44,008 nt of DNA. It comes from Treponema sp. (GTDB lineage: Bacteria; Spirochaetota; Spirochaetia; Treponematales; Treponemataceae). Positions 34,385 to 42,574 of the stretch are shown piece after piece. Position 1 is the stretch's first letter. Each line of letters opens with the position of its first letter. Location: NCBI GenBank assembly GCA_017468745.1, contig JAFUHS010000034.1:1-44008 (forward strand), in the 5' to 3' direction. The notes under the pieces are model-generated. The model saw only the letters and a list, made by a program, of their open reading frames with translations. It was not told the origin of the DNA and did not search any database. The translations under genes and the position numbers were made by a program.

Positions 34385-35709
34385 CTTTTTCTTCCTCAAT
34401 TTTATTTGCTTCAAGGCTTCTCTTTCCCCGTACAGGTAAAAAATCCAACGCCAGGCGAAGTTTGTTCGGAGCTTTTGTCTGCATAGGAATCAGTCTCGTT
34501 CCTCTTATCATGGTAGTTACGGTTTCAGACGGCATGATTAAGGGGATTACCGAACGCATGATAGGGCTGGACTCTTCTCATATTCAGCTTGTCCTTTATC
34601 CAAATTCTGAGTATGCCTCTGATGCGGAGAGCATGCGAATCCTCGCAGACTCCATAAAAGAATATGATTCTGGCGTAAAAGCCGTGTATCCCGAATTGCA
34701 GGGAATAGGTCTGGCTTCATCAGGCAAAGGGCGCTTCGGAGCCTCAATCCGAGCCGTTCAGGGTGATGTCTTTGAAAAAAATCCGGCTTTCGCCTCACTG
34801 TTTGAAATTCTTGAAGGCAGCGGTGATTTGTCTGCGAGAAATTCCTGTCTTCTTGGGAAAAAACTTGCCTCAGATTTAGGCGTAAGGGCCGGCGAAAGAA
34901 TCCGGCTCATTACCACAAAGGAAAATTCTTCTGGAAAAACAATGCCGAAAATCACGCCGCTAAAAGTAAGCGGAATAATCTCTTCTGGTTATCAGGAATT
35001 GGATTCGCTCTGGCTTTTTGTTTCTCTGGAAAGCGGTTTCGATTTGATTTCGCTTTCATCAGGAAAGGCGGTTTTCGGAATTGAAACCGAGGATGCATTT
35101 TCTCTGAATCTTGAAAAAACATACCGAAAGCTCTCTCCTCTTCTCGCTTCTGCAGGACGATTGCATCGTTGGAATGACTTGAATTCAGCCCAATACGAAA
35201 ATTTTGCCTCAACCCAGATTATGCTCATTTTCATTATGATGCTGATTGTACTTGTCGCTTCCGTGAATATTTCCAGCGCCCTTGTCATGCTCGTCATGGA
35301 ACGAAAAAAGGAAATCGCGATTTTAAAGAGTCTGGGCGGAAGTTCTGGGGGAATTGCCCTTTCTTTTATCATAACTGGAGTCGTCACTGGTCTTCTGGGG
35401 GTAATTTTCGGTCTTCCCGTCGGTCTTTTCTCTTCACTTCATTTTAGCGGAATTATGGGGGGAATTGAGTCTGTGGTGAATCTTGGAGCAAAAGTCTTTT
35501 ATTTTCTGACGGCGGGAAACCTTTCCGATTATGTTCCGGTTCATCTTTTGGATGAGGCTTTCTATTTGCAGAATTTTTCGGTTGTGATTTCCCTTCCTAA
35601 AATTTTATTGATTGCCCTGGGGACTATAGTCCTTTCTCTTCTGGTGAGTTTGATTCCTGCCCTTAAAGCCGGCAAAGAAAAACCGATAGAAACATTGAGA
35701 AAAATTTAG
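34381..35709 (+). CDS. lolE: LolE/LolC-type lipoprotein release permease
   Basis: Second permease of the complex, 442 aa. It has an N-terminal helix (about 34-52; FGAFVCIGISLVPLIMVVTV), a large periplasmic domain (about 55-275) and three C-terminal helices (about 277-305, 325-350, 400-430). The conserved AILKSLGGSSGGIALSFIIT stretch lies after helix two, and the C-terminus (SLIPALKAGKEKPIETLRKI) is typical of the FtsX/LolE superfamily. SD AGGAG precedes ATG 34381. Its last 4 nt overlap the convergent XRE regulator gene, which marks the edge of the AT-rich accessory island. Confidence 0.9.
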   Translation: MTFSSSILFASRLLFPRTGKKSNARRSLFGAFVCIGISLVPLIMVVTVSDGMIKGITERMIGLDSSHIQLVLYPNSEYASDAESMRILADSIKEYDSGVKAVYPELQGIGLASSGKGRFGASIRAVQGDVFEKNPAFASLFEILEGSGDLSARNSCLLGKKLASDLGVRAGERIRLITTKENSSGKTMPKITPLKVSGIISSGYQELDSLWLFVSLESGFDLISLSSGKAVFGIETEDAFSLNLEKTYRKLSPLLASAGRLHRWNDLNSAQYENFASTQIMLIFIMMLIVLVASVNISSALVMLVMERKKEIAILKSLGGSSGGIALSFIITGVVTGLLGVIFGLPVGLFSSLHFSGIMGGIESVVNLGAKVFYFLTAGNLSDYVPVHLLDEAFYLQNFSVVISLPKILLIALGTIVLSLLVSLIPALKAGKEKPIETLRKI

Positions 35710-36020
35710 GAAAGATTCTCGAAAGCCCTTCCAATGCTCTTTAGAACTTCATTTTCTAGTTGAGCTTTGATTGCCTTTGTGTCAGCGAGGGCTGTGTTTT
35801 TGTGTGGCGGTTCCTCTTTATTGAAAAGTTGCATGGGGTCGATTTGCAAGATGTGTGCGATTTGCTCAATTGTTTCTGGGGAAGGAAAATATTTGCTGTT
35901 CTCGATGCTGTTGATGTAGTTCGGATTTTTATCAAGTTCAATAGCTAAATCAATTTGCCGTAATCTTTTTTGCTTTCTATAGTATTTTAAATTCCGAATA
36001 AAAACATCTCTCAAATTCAT
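35706..36020 (-). CDS. XRE-family small DNA-binding regulator
   Basis: 104-aa protein with a Cro/CI-type helix-turn-helix at about residues 8-60: IRNLKYYRKQKRLRQIDLAI, then NPNYINSIENSKYFPSPETI and EQIAHILQIDPMQLFN. The C-terminal 40 residues are an acidic helix. ATG 36020 is taken as start because it gives the normal XRE N-terminus. ATG 36029 and 36053 are in frame. No SD precedes any of them; a weak TACTAT box lies 7 nt before ATG 36020. It is divergent to the lipoprotein gene at 36176 and could control it or act on its own promoter. Target unknown. Confidence 0.85.
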   Translation of the reverse strand: MNLRDVFIRNLKYYRKQKRLRQIDLAIELDKNPNYINSIENSKYFPSPETIEQIAHILQIDPMQLFNKEEPPHKNTALADTKAIKAQLENEVLKSIGRAFENLS

Positions 36021-36175
36021 AATATCCATAGTATGACAATGTTTGAAAATCATATGTAACTAAATTAGTTGTATAAAATATTGAAATTTCTTGAAAAGTA
36101 ACTTATTTAGCTTTATAATGTGTAATGAAAATGACTGTATTCAGCCTTGATTTCTGTAACTTGTGGGGTATTACT

Positions 36176-37639
36176 ATGAAAAATACGGTTAAATTGTTTA
36201 TTTTTTTATTTCTTATTTTAGCAGTTTTTAATTCGTGTAAAGACAATTCAGATAGTGATGAAAGTAGTGTCGCAAATATAGAAAATACTACTAAAAAAAC
36301 ATCAGATGAAAAAAATGAGACGGATAAGCAGAACGACTCTAAAAATGATGAAAATGATAATAAAAATACTGAAGATTCTAAAGGTGTAGAAAATGAAACT
36401 GATGATTCAAACTCAAAAGACCTGACAAAAACTAATGTAAATGATGAAAGTAAGAATAATGAAAATCCTAATGAATCAGAAACTGTTGAGAATGACTCGA
36501 ATGATAAAAACAAATCTGAAGTTAGTCTAGATGAGAAAAATGAGTCTGATAATAAAACTGACGAAAGTGATAATAAAAATAGCGGAAATTCCAAGGATGT
36601 AGAAAATCCAACAGATGATTCAAAGTCAAAAGAAACATCTAAAACTGGTATGGATGATGAAAGTAAGGATAATGGACAATCGGAAGAAATAAATCAAGAG
36701 GCAACAGACACAAATAATATTACGCTGGAAGCTAATCAACGCCTTATTGAATTTGAGACAGCTGGAGGCACAGTAATTCCTTATCAAATAGTTTCTGTCG
36801 GGGCTATGGCTTTTAAACCTCTAAATCCCACTAAAACTGGTTATACATTTATGGGCTGGTTTATAGATAAAGGTTTTACGACACCTTTTGATTTCGATAA
36901 GCCTGTTTCAGTAAATATGAAGATTTATGCAAAATGGGATATAAATATTTATACTGTCACTTTTAAATATAAGAAATATTTCAATTATGATAGTGATGTA
37001 ACAATTACAAAAGATGTTGAATACAATTCTTCTGTAAAACAGCCTGAGAATCCAGAACGAGAAGGTTATTCTTTCACCGGATGGTATTCGACGGATTCAG
37101 AACTGTTTGATTTTGAAACTAAAATTGTAAATAATATAACACTAAATGCTGGCTGGAAAATCAAATCATATACCGTGACTTTTGATACACGAGGTGGTTC
37201 CGAAATTCCTTCTCAATCTGTCGATTATGGTTCAAAGCCTGATTATTCGACAATTCCTACGAAGGACTTTTCAGAATTTATAGGTTGGGAAGATGAAAAC
37301 GAAAAAAGGTATAGCTATTATTCTACTCAATCTAATATTTATTCTGATATTACACTTTACGCAATCTGGAAGCCTGTTAGTAAAAACATAATTTCGATTT
37401 CAGTTTCGCCACAATCCGATATAGAAGTATCAAGACAGGATAATGACGACGAAATTGTATTCTCTGTGGATGATGCTTACACAATACTTGGATGGTATTT
37501 TGAAAATCAGTCTGTAGGAACAGAACGCGAATACTCTCTTGATATATCAAGCTTGAAAAAAGGCTCTTATATTCTTGAATTAGAAGCTCAAAAAAATGGA
37601 AAGTATTTTTCGTATACAGCACAGATTACAATAGAGTAA
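36176..37639 (+). CDS. Surface lipoprotein with acidic linker and InlB-type B-repeats
   Basis: 487-aa lipoprotein. The signal peptide (LFIFLFLILAVFNSC) gives a lipobox Cys at about residue 21. Residues about 25-180 are a low-complexity Asn/Asp/Glu/Ser/Lys linker with an internal duplication of about 37 residues. Three B-repeats (Listeria-Bacteroides type, beta-grasp-like) follow at about 185-257, 258-328 and 329-400, each with the GY.F.GW...F.F..ni.lyA.W pattern (GYTFMGWFID, GYSFTGWYST, FSEFIGWEDE). The C-terminal domain is unrecognised. ATG 36176 is used because the upstream frame lacks a signal peptide. The gene is AT-rich compared with the core. Adhesion or a cell-surface role is likely but unproven. 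Confidence 0.8.
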   Translation: MKNTVKLFIFLFLILAVFNSCKDNSDSDESSVANIENTTKKTSDEKNETDKQNDSKNDENDNKNTEDSKGVENETDDSNSKDLTKTNVNDESKNNENPNESETVENDSNDKNKSEVSLDEKNESDNKTDESDNKNSGNSKDVENPTDDSKSKETSKTGMDDESKDNGQSEEINQEATDTNNITLEANQRLIEFETAGGTVIPYQIVSVGAMAFKPLNPTKTGYTFMGWFIDKGFTTPFDFDKPVSVNMKIYAKWDINIYTVTFKYKKYFNYDSDVTITKDVEYNSSVKQPENPEREGYSFTGWYSTDSELFDFETKIVNNITLNAGWKIKSYTVTFDTRGGSEIPSQSVDYGSKPDYSTIPTKDFSEFIGWEDENEKRYSYYSTQSNIYSDITLYAIWKPVSKNIISISVSPQSDIEVSRQDNDDEIVFSVDDAYTILGWYFENQSVGTEREYSLDISSLKKGSYILELEAQKNGKYFSYTAQITIE

Positions 37640-37651
37640 GGAGTAGAGATT

Positions 37652-40504
37652 ATGAAATTCAATAAGATAGCTTCTGTATTTTTTTCGATTTGTGGTTTTT
37701 TGCTGTTTTCTTGCAACAATTTTACAGAAAAGGAAAATTCTTCTGTCGAAGCGGAAGGAGTGGCAAGTCTCAAAATTAATTTGGCTGATTCAAGTCGTAC
37801 TGTTTTACCTCGTTTAGAAAGTCCTGAAAATTTAAGTAATTTTTATCTTCGTGGAATAATCAGCGAAAATGATTATTATAAAAATTTGGAATATACTTCA
37901 AGTTATTATTATCAATACAGAGATTATGAGAGTACTTTAGGATATTACTCTTCTTTTTCAGACTTGCAAAATGCCGAAATCAATCTGGATGTCGGAGAAT
38001 GGACTTTCACGCTAACAGCCCAAAAAGGCGGTTCGACATACAAAGCCACAAAAACTCAGAGCATTGTTCAGGGTGAAAATACAATATCATTTGAGCTGGA
38101 ACTTTTTGATTCTGGTACATCCAAAGGCTCTTTTTCTCTTTCTTTGGATTTTTCTGAGGCAGAGAATGCGGACAAAGTAACATCTGCAAAGGCTGTTTTG
38201 CAAAATATAAATGGAACTTCTGTAGAAGGATTTGAAACAAGAAATCTTTTTATTAGTGATGGGAAAGTATGTTATTCAGGAAATACTCTTCCAGTAGGTT
38301 CCTATCGAGCGTTGATTACTCTTTATTCTGATGATTTAGAGCTTTTGACCTGGCGGGAAATTGTCGTTATTGCGAGTGATTTGGTGAGTGAGGCTGAACG
38401 AAAGTTAGATTCGCTGAATTTATACAGCATAAATTATGTTCTGAATGATGATGAGAATAGTATGGCTAGCTTTGTTGATTCTGCATTGGAAACATATAAC
38501 CGTCATTCGACAAGTATGACGCTTCCTCAAGTTACCCGGGACTATTATGATTTTGTGGGATGGCATCTGAAAGAAGATTTGTCTGATGGTGTTATTACGG
38601 AATTGCCAGCAGATGTCTGCGGAGATGTAACGGTTTATGCGGAGTGGAAGTTGATAAAATATAGAATTGATTATGAACTAAATGGTGGTGTCTGGGTAGA
38701 TGAATATAAAGCTCCAGCTTATTATACATTTGTTGAAAACATAAAGTTACCAGAAGTTAATAATATTACAAAGCAAGGATATGTTTTTATTGGCTGGTAC
38801 AATAGTGATTCTTTGATAGGCGAAGATTTTAAAGAAATTACAAAATACAATAGTGGTGAAAGATTATATTATGCAAAATGGATGCCCGACACAGAAACTG
38901 TGTATACAGTAAAACATTTATTACAAAATACCGATGGAACAGAATATATCGAAAAAGTGATAGACCGACAAAAATTAACGGGTACAACAAATACTCAAAC
39001 TGAAGCTGTAGAGAATATCTATACAGGTTTTGTTGCAAAAACTTTTAGTCAAAAAACAATATCTGCCGATGGAAACACTGAAATAAAAATATATTACGAT
39101 CGAATTACTATAACTTATACTTTTGATGCCAATGGCGGAAATTGGAAAGATGGTAATGTTCAGAAAACTATAAATGGTTTATATGGTTCTGAAATAGTAA
39201 TGCCAGATAATCCAGAGTTAATAGGATATTTAATAAACTCGTGGTCTACAGAAATACCATCTGTTTTTGGAGAAACAAATTTAACTTTTGTTGCACAGTG
39301 GACTCCAAAGGCTTACCGTATAATTTTCGATACTTTGGGTGGGTCTTCTATTTCTGAACAAAATGTTTTATATAGAAATTGTGCAACTAGACCTGTTTCA
39401 AATCCAGAAAAAGAACATAATAAATTCTTGGACTGGTATATTGATGAAAACTATTCGGAAATCTTTAATTTTAATACAGCAATAACAGAAAATATAACTT
39501 TGTATGCAAAGTGGCATTATTTAGGCGAAACTGCAAGAACCGGACTCATAATAGATGGAGTTCTTCTTGACAAGACTGAAGAAGTATATGTAATCGAACC
39601 TTCATCCATCGGAATAATAGATAGTACATCTGATCCGTTATTTGTAGCTGATAATTCAAATTTATCGAGCAAAGGAGTTTTTCCAAAAGGCAGAAAAGTA
39701 AAATTAAGTCCGTATGTAATGGGAAAATATGAAGTAACAAAAGAATTGTATGAACTTGTAATGAAAGGGCAAATAGTGAATGGAAAGACATTAAATACAA
39801 ATCCATCCACATATGAAGGTACTCTCGCAGAGGGAGAAATAAATAAGTATCGTCCCGTACAGAATTTAACTTGGTATGATGCTGTATATTTTTGTAATAT
39901 TCTTACAGAAATCATTGGTGAAGATTTAACTCAAGCATATACTATAAGTAACATATCGGTTAATGATAATGGCTCGATTGAAAGTGCAGATGTTACCTTT
40001 AATAAAGCGGCTACTGGATATCGACTGCCCACTGAAGAGGAATGGGAATATGCTGCTAGAGGTGGTGAACCATTAGCAAATGATTGGAATTATATGTTTA
40101 GTGGCGCAGAAAGTTTTGGACAAGATGAAATCAATCCAGACTTAGACAGTGTAGGCTGGTATACTTATAATGGAGGAAACGGAATATCAACAAATGAAAC
40201 AGTGGAAAATTCTAATTTCCCTGAACGAAGAACTCATGAGGTAGGAAAGAAAAATGCAAATGTTCTTGGAATCTATGATATGAGCGGAAATGTTGCAGAG
40301 TTATGTTTCGGACCTAGTACTCGTTCTATTAGAAATAATTATGAAATAGATCCGGAGCCAAAAAATGGTAATACATACATAGGGCGGGGTGGCAGCTGGG
40401 GTGATTTAGCATCGGGGTGTACTGTCTGTGCAAGAGGTTCTCTTGCCAGATCAAATCCTTCTCCTGGACTTGGATTTCGAGTTGTTCGTTCGTGTTCAAA
40501 ATAA
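37652..40504 (+). CDS. Large lipoprotein: InlB-type B-repeats plus formylglycine-enzyme-like (SUMF1) domain
   Basis: 950-aa lipoprotein with a lipobox Cys at residue 21 (CGFLLFSCNN). Residues about 40-250 are an unassigned beta-rich part. Residues about 255-625 hold five B-repeat-like modules; one, at about 417-487 (YTVKHLLQNTDGTEY), is MucBP-like. Residues about 640-950 are an FGE/SUMF1-type fold: MGKYEVTKELYELVM, then NLTWYDAVYFCNIL, RLPTEEEWEYAARGGE, YDMSGNVAELCFG, GRGGSWGD, and a final LGFRVVRS. One Cys aligns with the C-terminal active Cys of FGE (CARGS); a second lies only three residues upstream, instead of five. Oxidase activity is therefore uncertain. AAGGAG precedes ATG 37652, and it is likely co-transcribed with the preceding lipoprotein gene. 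Confidence 0.85.
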   Translation: MKFNKIASVFFSICGFLLFSCNNFTEKENSSVEAEGVASLKINLADSSRTVLPRLESPENLSNFYLRGIISENDYYKNLEYTSSYYYQYRDYESTLGYYSSFSDLQNAEINLDVGEWTFTLTAQKGGSTYKATKTQSIVQGENTISFELELFDSGTSKGSFSLSLDFSEAENADKVTSAKAVLQNINGTSVEGFETRNLFISDGKVCYSGNTLPVGSYRALITLYSDDLELLTWREIVVIASDLVSEAERKLDSLNLYSINYVLNDDENSMASFVDSALETYNRHSTSMTLPQVTRDYYDFVGWHLKEDLSDGVITELPADVCGDVTVYAEWKLIKYRIDYELNGGVWVDEYKAPAYYTFVENIKLPEVNNITKQGYVFIGWYNSDSLIGEDFKEITKYNSGERLYYAKWMPDTETVYTVKHLLQNTDGTEYIEKVIDRQKLTGTTNTQTEAVENIYTGFVAKTFSQKTISADGNTEIKIYYDRITITYTFDANGGNWKDGNVQKTINGLYGSEIVMPDNPELIGYLINSWSTEIPSVFGETNLTFVAQWTPKAYRIIFDTLGGSSISEQNVLYRNCATRPVSNPEKEHNKFLDWYIDENYSEIFNFNTAITENITLYAKWHYLGETARTGLIIDGVLLDKTEEVYVIEPSSIGIIDSTSDPLFVADNSNLSSKGVFPKGRKVKLSPYVMGKYEVTKELYELVMKGQIVNGKTLNTNPSTYEGTLAEGEINKYRPVQNLTWYDAVYFCNILTEIIGEDLTQAYTISNISVNDNGSIESADVTFNKAATGYRLPTEEEWEYAARGGEPLANDWNYMFSGAESFGQDEINPDLDSVGWYTYNGGNGISTNETVENSNFPERRTHEVGKKNANVLGIYDMSGNVAELCFGPSTRSIRNNYEIDPEPKNGNTYIGRGGSWGDLASGCTVCARGSLARSNPSPGLGFRVVRSCSK

Positions 40505-40526
40505 TGATTGAATAAGGATTTTTGTT

Positions 40527-41060
40527 ATGACATTTATAGAATTTATAAAGATGTATTTCAATTCAGATATTTTAAAAGAATGTTTGAATTTATTTTGGAA
40601 ATTAATTGTTTTTATAAGTATTTTTATATTTTTATGTGTAAAAACTAGAGGAAGAAATCTTGTAAATATAGAACTTCCATCTGCAAAAATGATATTTGAC
40701 AGTATGACTACTTCTATAAAAAAAGAAGAAAAGGAATACTCTAGAAGTTTATCCAAGAAAAAAATGTCTTTTATAGAGAAGTTTTTTTCTAAACCAAATA
40801 AAAAAGACTTAGTATGTTTCGTAAAATCAGGTCTATATAGATACTATAAGTATTTTACAATAAATGATTTAGAAATAATAAAAAACTTGACAGAAGCTTC
40901 TACAAATGGAATAAAATGCTTTTCAATGACTGATAATGAAATAATTAATATGTTTGAAAATAATAACGCTTCCATAGATTTAAAACAAATTCATAAAATG
41001 GTTTTGAAATATAAGAAAGAACTTGAGAAATATGAAAGTGAATTAAGAGATTTAGCATAA
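40527..41060 (+). CDS. Unknown membrane-anchored protein of the accessory island
   Basis: 177-aa protein, unrecognised. One hydrophobic segment (about 23-40; FWKLIVFISIFIFLCVKT) is followed by a Lys/Glu/Ser-rich, mainly helical cytoplasmic or periplasmic region. A short SKKKMSFIEKFFSKPNKKD stretch and a final charged helix (YKKELEKYESELRDLA) suggest a coiled coil. No catalytic motif or lipobox was seen. AAGGA precedes ATG 40527 at about 8 nt. It lies 22 nt after the SUMF1-domain gene and has the same strong AT bias, so it probably belongs to that transcript. No function is proposed. Confidence 0.65.
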   Translation: MTFIEFIKMYFNSDILKECLNLFWKLIVFISIFIFLCVKTRGRNLVNIELPSAKMIFDSMTTSIKKEEKEYSRSLSKKKMSFIEKFFSKPNKKDLVCFVKSGLYRYYKYFTINDLEIIKNLTEASTNGIKCFSMTDNEIINMFENNNASIDLKQIHKMVLKYKKELEKYESELRDLA

Positions 41061-41424
41061 TTTTGTTAGGCTGCTGTGGTGTCCTGAGAATCTTCCGGGG
41101 CGTTGCGGGGCGAGATGTTAGTTGATGTGCCCCGCAGAGGGGGTAGCGGAAAACGCCGTAGGCGGTTGGAGCGAGGGGGAGACTTCCCCATTTTGTATGT
41201 AAAGAATATTAGGCTTCTGAACTTTTTCTTGTCGGATGGCATAAAATTCACTATATTTAACTTGTAAAGCATATCGCACTGAAAATATTTCCAACGAAAT
41301 CACATCTCTTTTTGTAAGTGCGATTTATTGTGTTGCCTTTTTAGTTTTTTATTTTCTTTACCATAATTCGGGCTTGAGGTTGGACTGGCGCTGAAAATCT
41401 AATGATTTTTGAAAATAATAGACT
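41061..41424. repeat. GC-rich hairpin block, probable dispersed repeat, in a 364-nt gene-free stretch
   Basis: This stretch has no convincing gene. Bases about 41067-41190 are GC-rich against an AT-rich surrounding and hold three stem-loops: TGCGGGGC 41104-41111 with GCCCCGCA 41129-41136; CGCC 41154-41157 with GGCG 41161-41164; GGGGA 41176-41180 with TCCCC 41185-41189. The abrupt composition change and nested palindromes look like a dispersed intergenic element. From about 41191 to 41424 the sequence is AT-rich and I see nothing identifiable, no SD and no clear promoter for the downstream gene. Confidence 0.5.
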
Positions 41425-41883
41425 ATGGACAATTTTTTTGAGCCTGTACAGCATGATGGTGAATATGTTTTAACCAAAAAAGGAAGCAGGGATTTTGGAG
41501 AGATAACTCCTGAAATTGCGAAATTCATCAAACGGCAGGCTGGAAAAATACGGCTTAGAATCGGCATTGAGAAAAAAGGCAATAAAGGCAATTTCGGCGA
41601 AAAACACATAGAACGACCTGCACGGCTTGAACAAATGAGGGCTGCAGGCTTTGAGTGTGCCCGTGATTTGGTTGAAGCTGTCTGCGGAGATTTTGATGAA
41701 ATCTATGAGAATGGCAGAGACTTGTTGTTGTATAAATACGGCAAGAATGATGTCATGGCGTATGTTGAGCTAAGTCCGATGCCTGATGACGAATTTTATG
41801 ATGTGAAAACGGCTTTACCGACGAGACGAACCTTTATTAAGAATAAAAATCCTGTTTGGGCAAAAAACTCTGCAAAAAAATAA
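41425..41883 (+). CDS. Phage-type BECR/PBECR-like nuclease-fold protein, stand-alone
   Basis: 152-aa protein resembling the BECR/PBECR (barnase-EndoU-ColicinE5-RelE-like) C-terminal domains found in phage head-morphogenesis proteins. Visible features are FGEITPEIAKFIKRQAGKIR, the GEKHIE motif with a conserved His (about residue 55), then ECARDLVEAVCGDFDEIYEN, and the C-terminal VELSPMPDDEFYDVKTALPT with a Tyr/Thr strand pattern. In phages this domain is usually fused to a larger protein. Here it stands alone with no SD before ATG 41425. Downstream there are decayed coding-like sequences in another frame. It may be a remnant or a domesticated toxin. No immunity gene is recognised. The family call is from memory of the pattern. 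Confidence 0.5.
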   Translation: MDNFFEPVQHDGEYVLTKKGSRDFGEITPEIAKFIKRQAGKIRLRIGIEKKGNKGNFGEKHIERPARLEQMRAAGFECARDLVEAVCGDFDEIYENGRDLLLYKYGKNDVMAYVELSPMPDDEFYDVKTALPTRRTFIKNKNPVWAKNSAKK

Positions 41884-41894
41884 CACCGCCTTGA

Positions 41895-42058
41895 CATGAG
41901 CCAAAGGCGGCATTTGATGTTGGAATTAGGCAAGGCGCCGACAAGCCAATTCTTTCGGAACTCCCTAGCGCGGTCTCGGGTTCTCCAACTGTTTCAATAT
42001 AACAGAAATCGCCAAAAAGTCAACTGACAAAAGTGAATATTTGTGCTATTATCATTTT
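41895..42058 (+). pseudogene. Decayed 3' tail of the PBECR-like gene
   Basis: In the frame shifted from 41425, codons 41895-41999 read HEPKAAFDVG then IRQGADKPILSELPSAVSGS and PTVSI, stop TAA 42000-42002, then continue QKSPKSQLTKVN. The composition is protein-like (Gly, Ser, Pro, charged) and open on both sides of the stop, suggesting a former C-terminal tail interrupted by a frameshift and two stop codons. A 7-bp stem, CCGCCTT 41886-41892 with AAGGCGG 41904-41910, also lies here but lacks a T-tract. Alternatively this is a structured RNA element. Confidence 0.35.
42024..42052 (+). promoter_or_regulatory. Promoter of mcsA-mcsB, probably leaderless
   Basis: CTGACA (42024-42029), a 17-nt spacer and TATTAT (42047-42052) preceded by TGC form an extended -10 promoter. 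The start of transcription, about 7 nt downstream, falls on ATG 42059, and no SD exists. The -35 lies within the decayed tail of the upstream gene. Confidence 0.65.
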
Positions 42059-42574
42059 ATGATTTGCGATTTATGCGGTGAAAACGAGGCTGTTCTTTTT
42101 ATTGAGCAGACCAATGCAAATTCTAAGCGAAAACTCAATCTCTGCGTCGAATGTGCCAGAAAAAACGGTGTTTCTCCAGATTCAAAGACAATCGGCCGTT
42201 CTCTAGCCATGCTTTTTGAGTCTCTTTTAGGGAAAAATAAAGCCCAGCAAAAAAAAGAAGACAGCCGGGTCTGTCCTGTCTGCGGAAGCAGCGTAAAAGA
42301 AATCACTATGATTCGTCAGGCAGGCTGTCCTGAGTGCTATTCGGTCTTTAAGAGCGAGGCTTTGGATTCTTTCAAAAAAATCGGTGTCATTCCGCCTTAT
42401 AAAGGCACTCTTCCCAAACGGCTCAAGAATTTCCGTTCGGTTCTTACCGACAGAATCATCATTCAGGCCAAACTCGAGGAGTCTTTGAAACGGGAGGATT
42501 ACGAAAAAGCCGCTGTTTACCGTGACTATCTTAAAGCCCTGGAAAAATCTCCCGTAGCGGGCGGGGAGTCTTAA
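42059..42574 (+). CDS. mcsA: McsA-like zinc-finger/UVR protein
   Basis: Partner and activator of the protein-arginine kinase McsB. It has 171 aa. Four CxxC pairs (CDLC and CVEC in the N-terminal part, CPVC and CPEC in the middle) can bind two zinc ions. A C-terminal UVR motif (about 137-165; IIQAKLEESLKREDYEKAAV) supports protein contact. ATG 42059 gives the normal McsA start (MICDLCGENEA). The in-frame TTG at 42041 would lie within the -10 promoter region. No SD precedes it, and the promoter geometry suggests a leaderless mRNA. The TAATG overlap couples it to mcsB. In Bacillus this pair belongs to ctsR-mcsA-mcsB-clpC, but no ctsR or clpC is visible here. Confidence 0.88.
   Translation: MICDLCGENEAVLFIEQTNANSKRKLNLCVECARKNGVSPDSKTIGRSLAMLFESLLGKNKAQQKKEDSRVCPVCGSSVKEITMIRQAGCPECYSVFKSEALDSFKKIGVIPPYKGTLPKRLKNFRSVLTDRIIIQAKLEESLKREDYEKAAVYRDYLKALEKSPVAGGES

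Noticed and set aside
36020..36060. A firm promoter for the XRE gene
   Set aside because: TACTAT lies 7 nt before ATG 36020, but no acceptable -35 is present at 16-18 nt, so it is not listed as a feature.
36103..36594. 163-codon Ser/Phe/Leu-rich frame opposite the acidic linker
   Set aside because: Low-complexity antisense of Asp/Glu/Asn codons; composition explains the open frame.
41066..41303. Two short minus-strand frames over the GC-rich block
   Set aside because: No SD, Pro/Arg-rich translation of a palindromic block; more likely spurious products of a repeat.
41886..41910. Intrinsic terminator after the PBECR-like gene
   Set aside because: The 7-bp stem is perfect but is followed by CATTTGATG with no T-tract.
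41886..42002. tRNA or tmRNA before mcsA
   Set aside because: The stems do not fold into a cloverleaf and no CCA end or anticodon arm can be placed.
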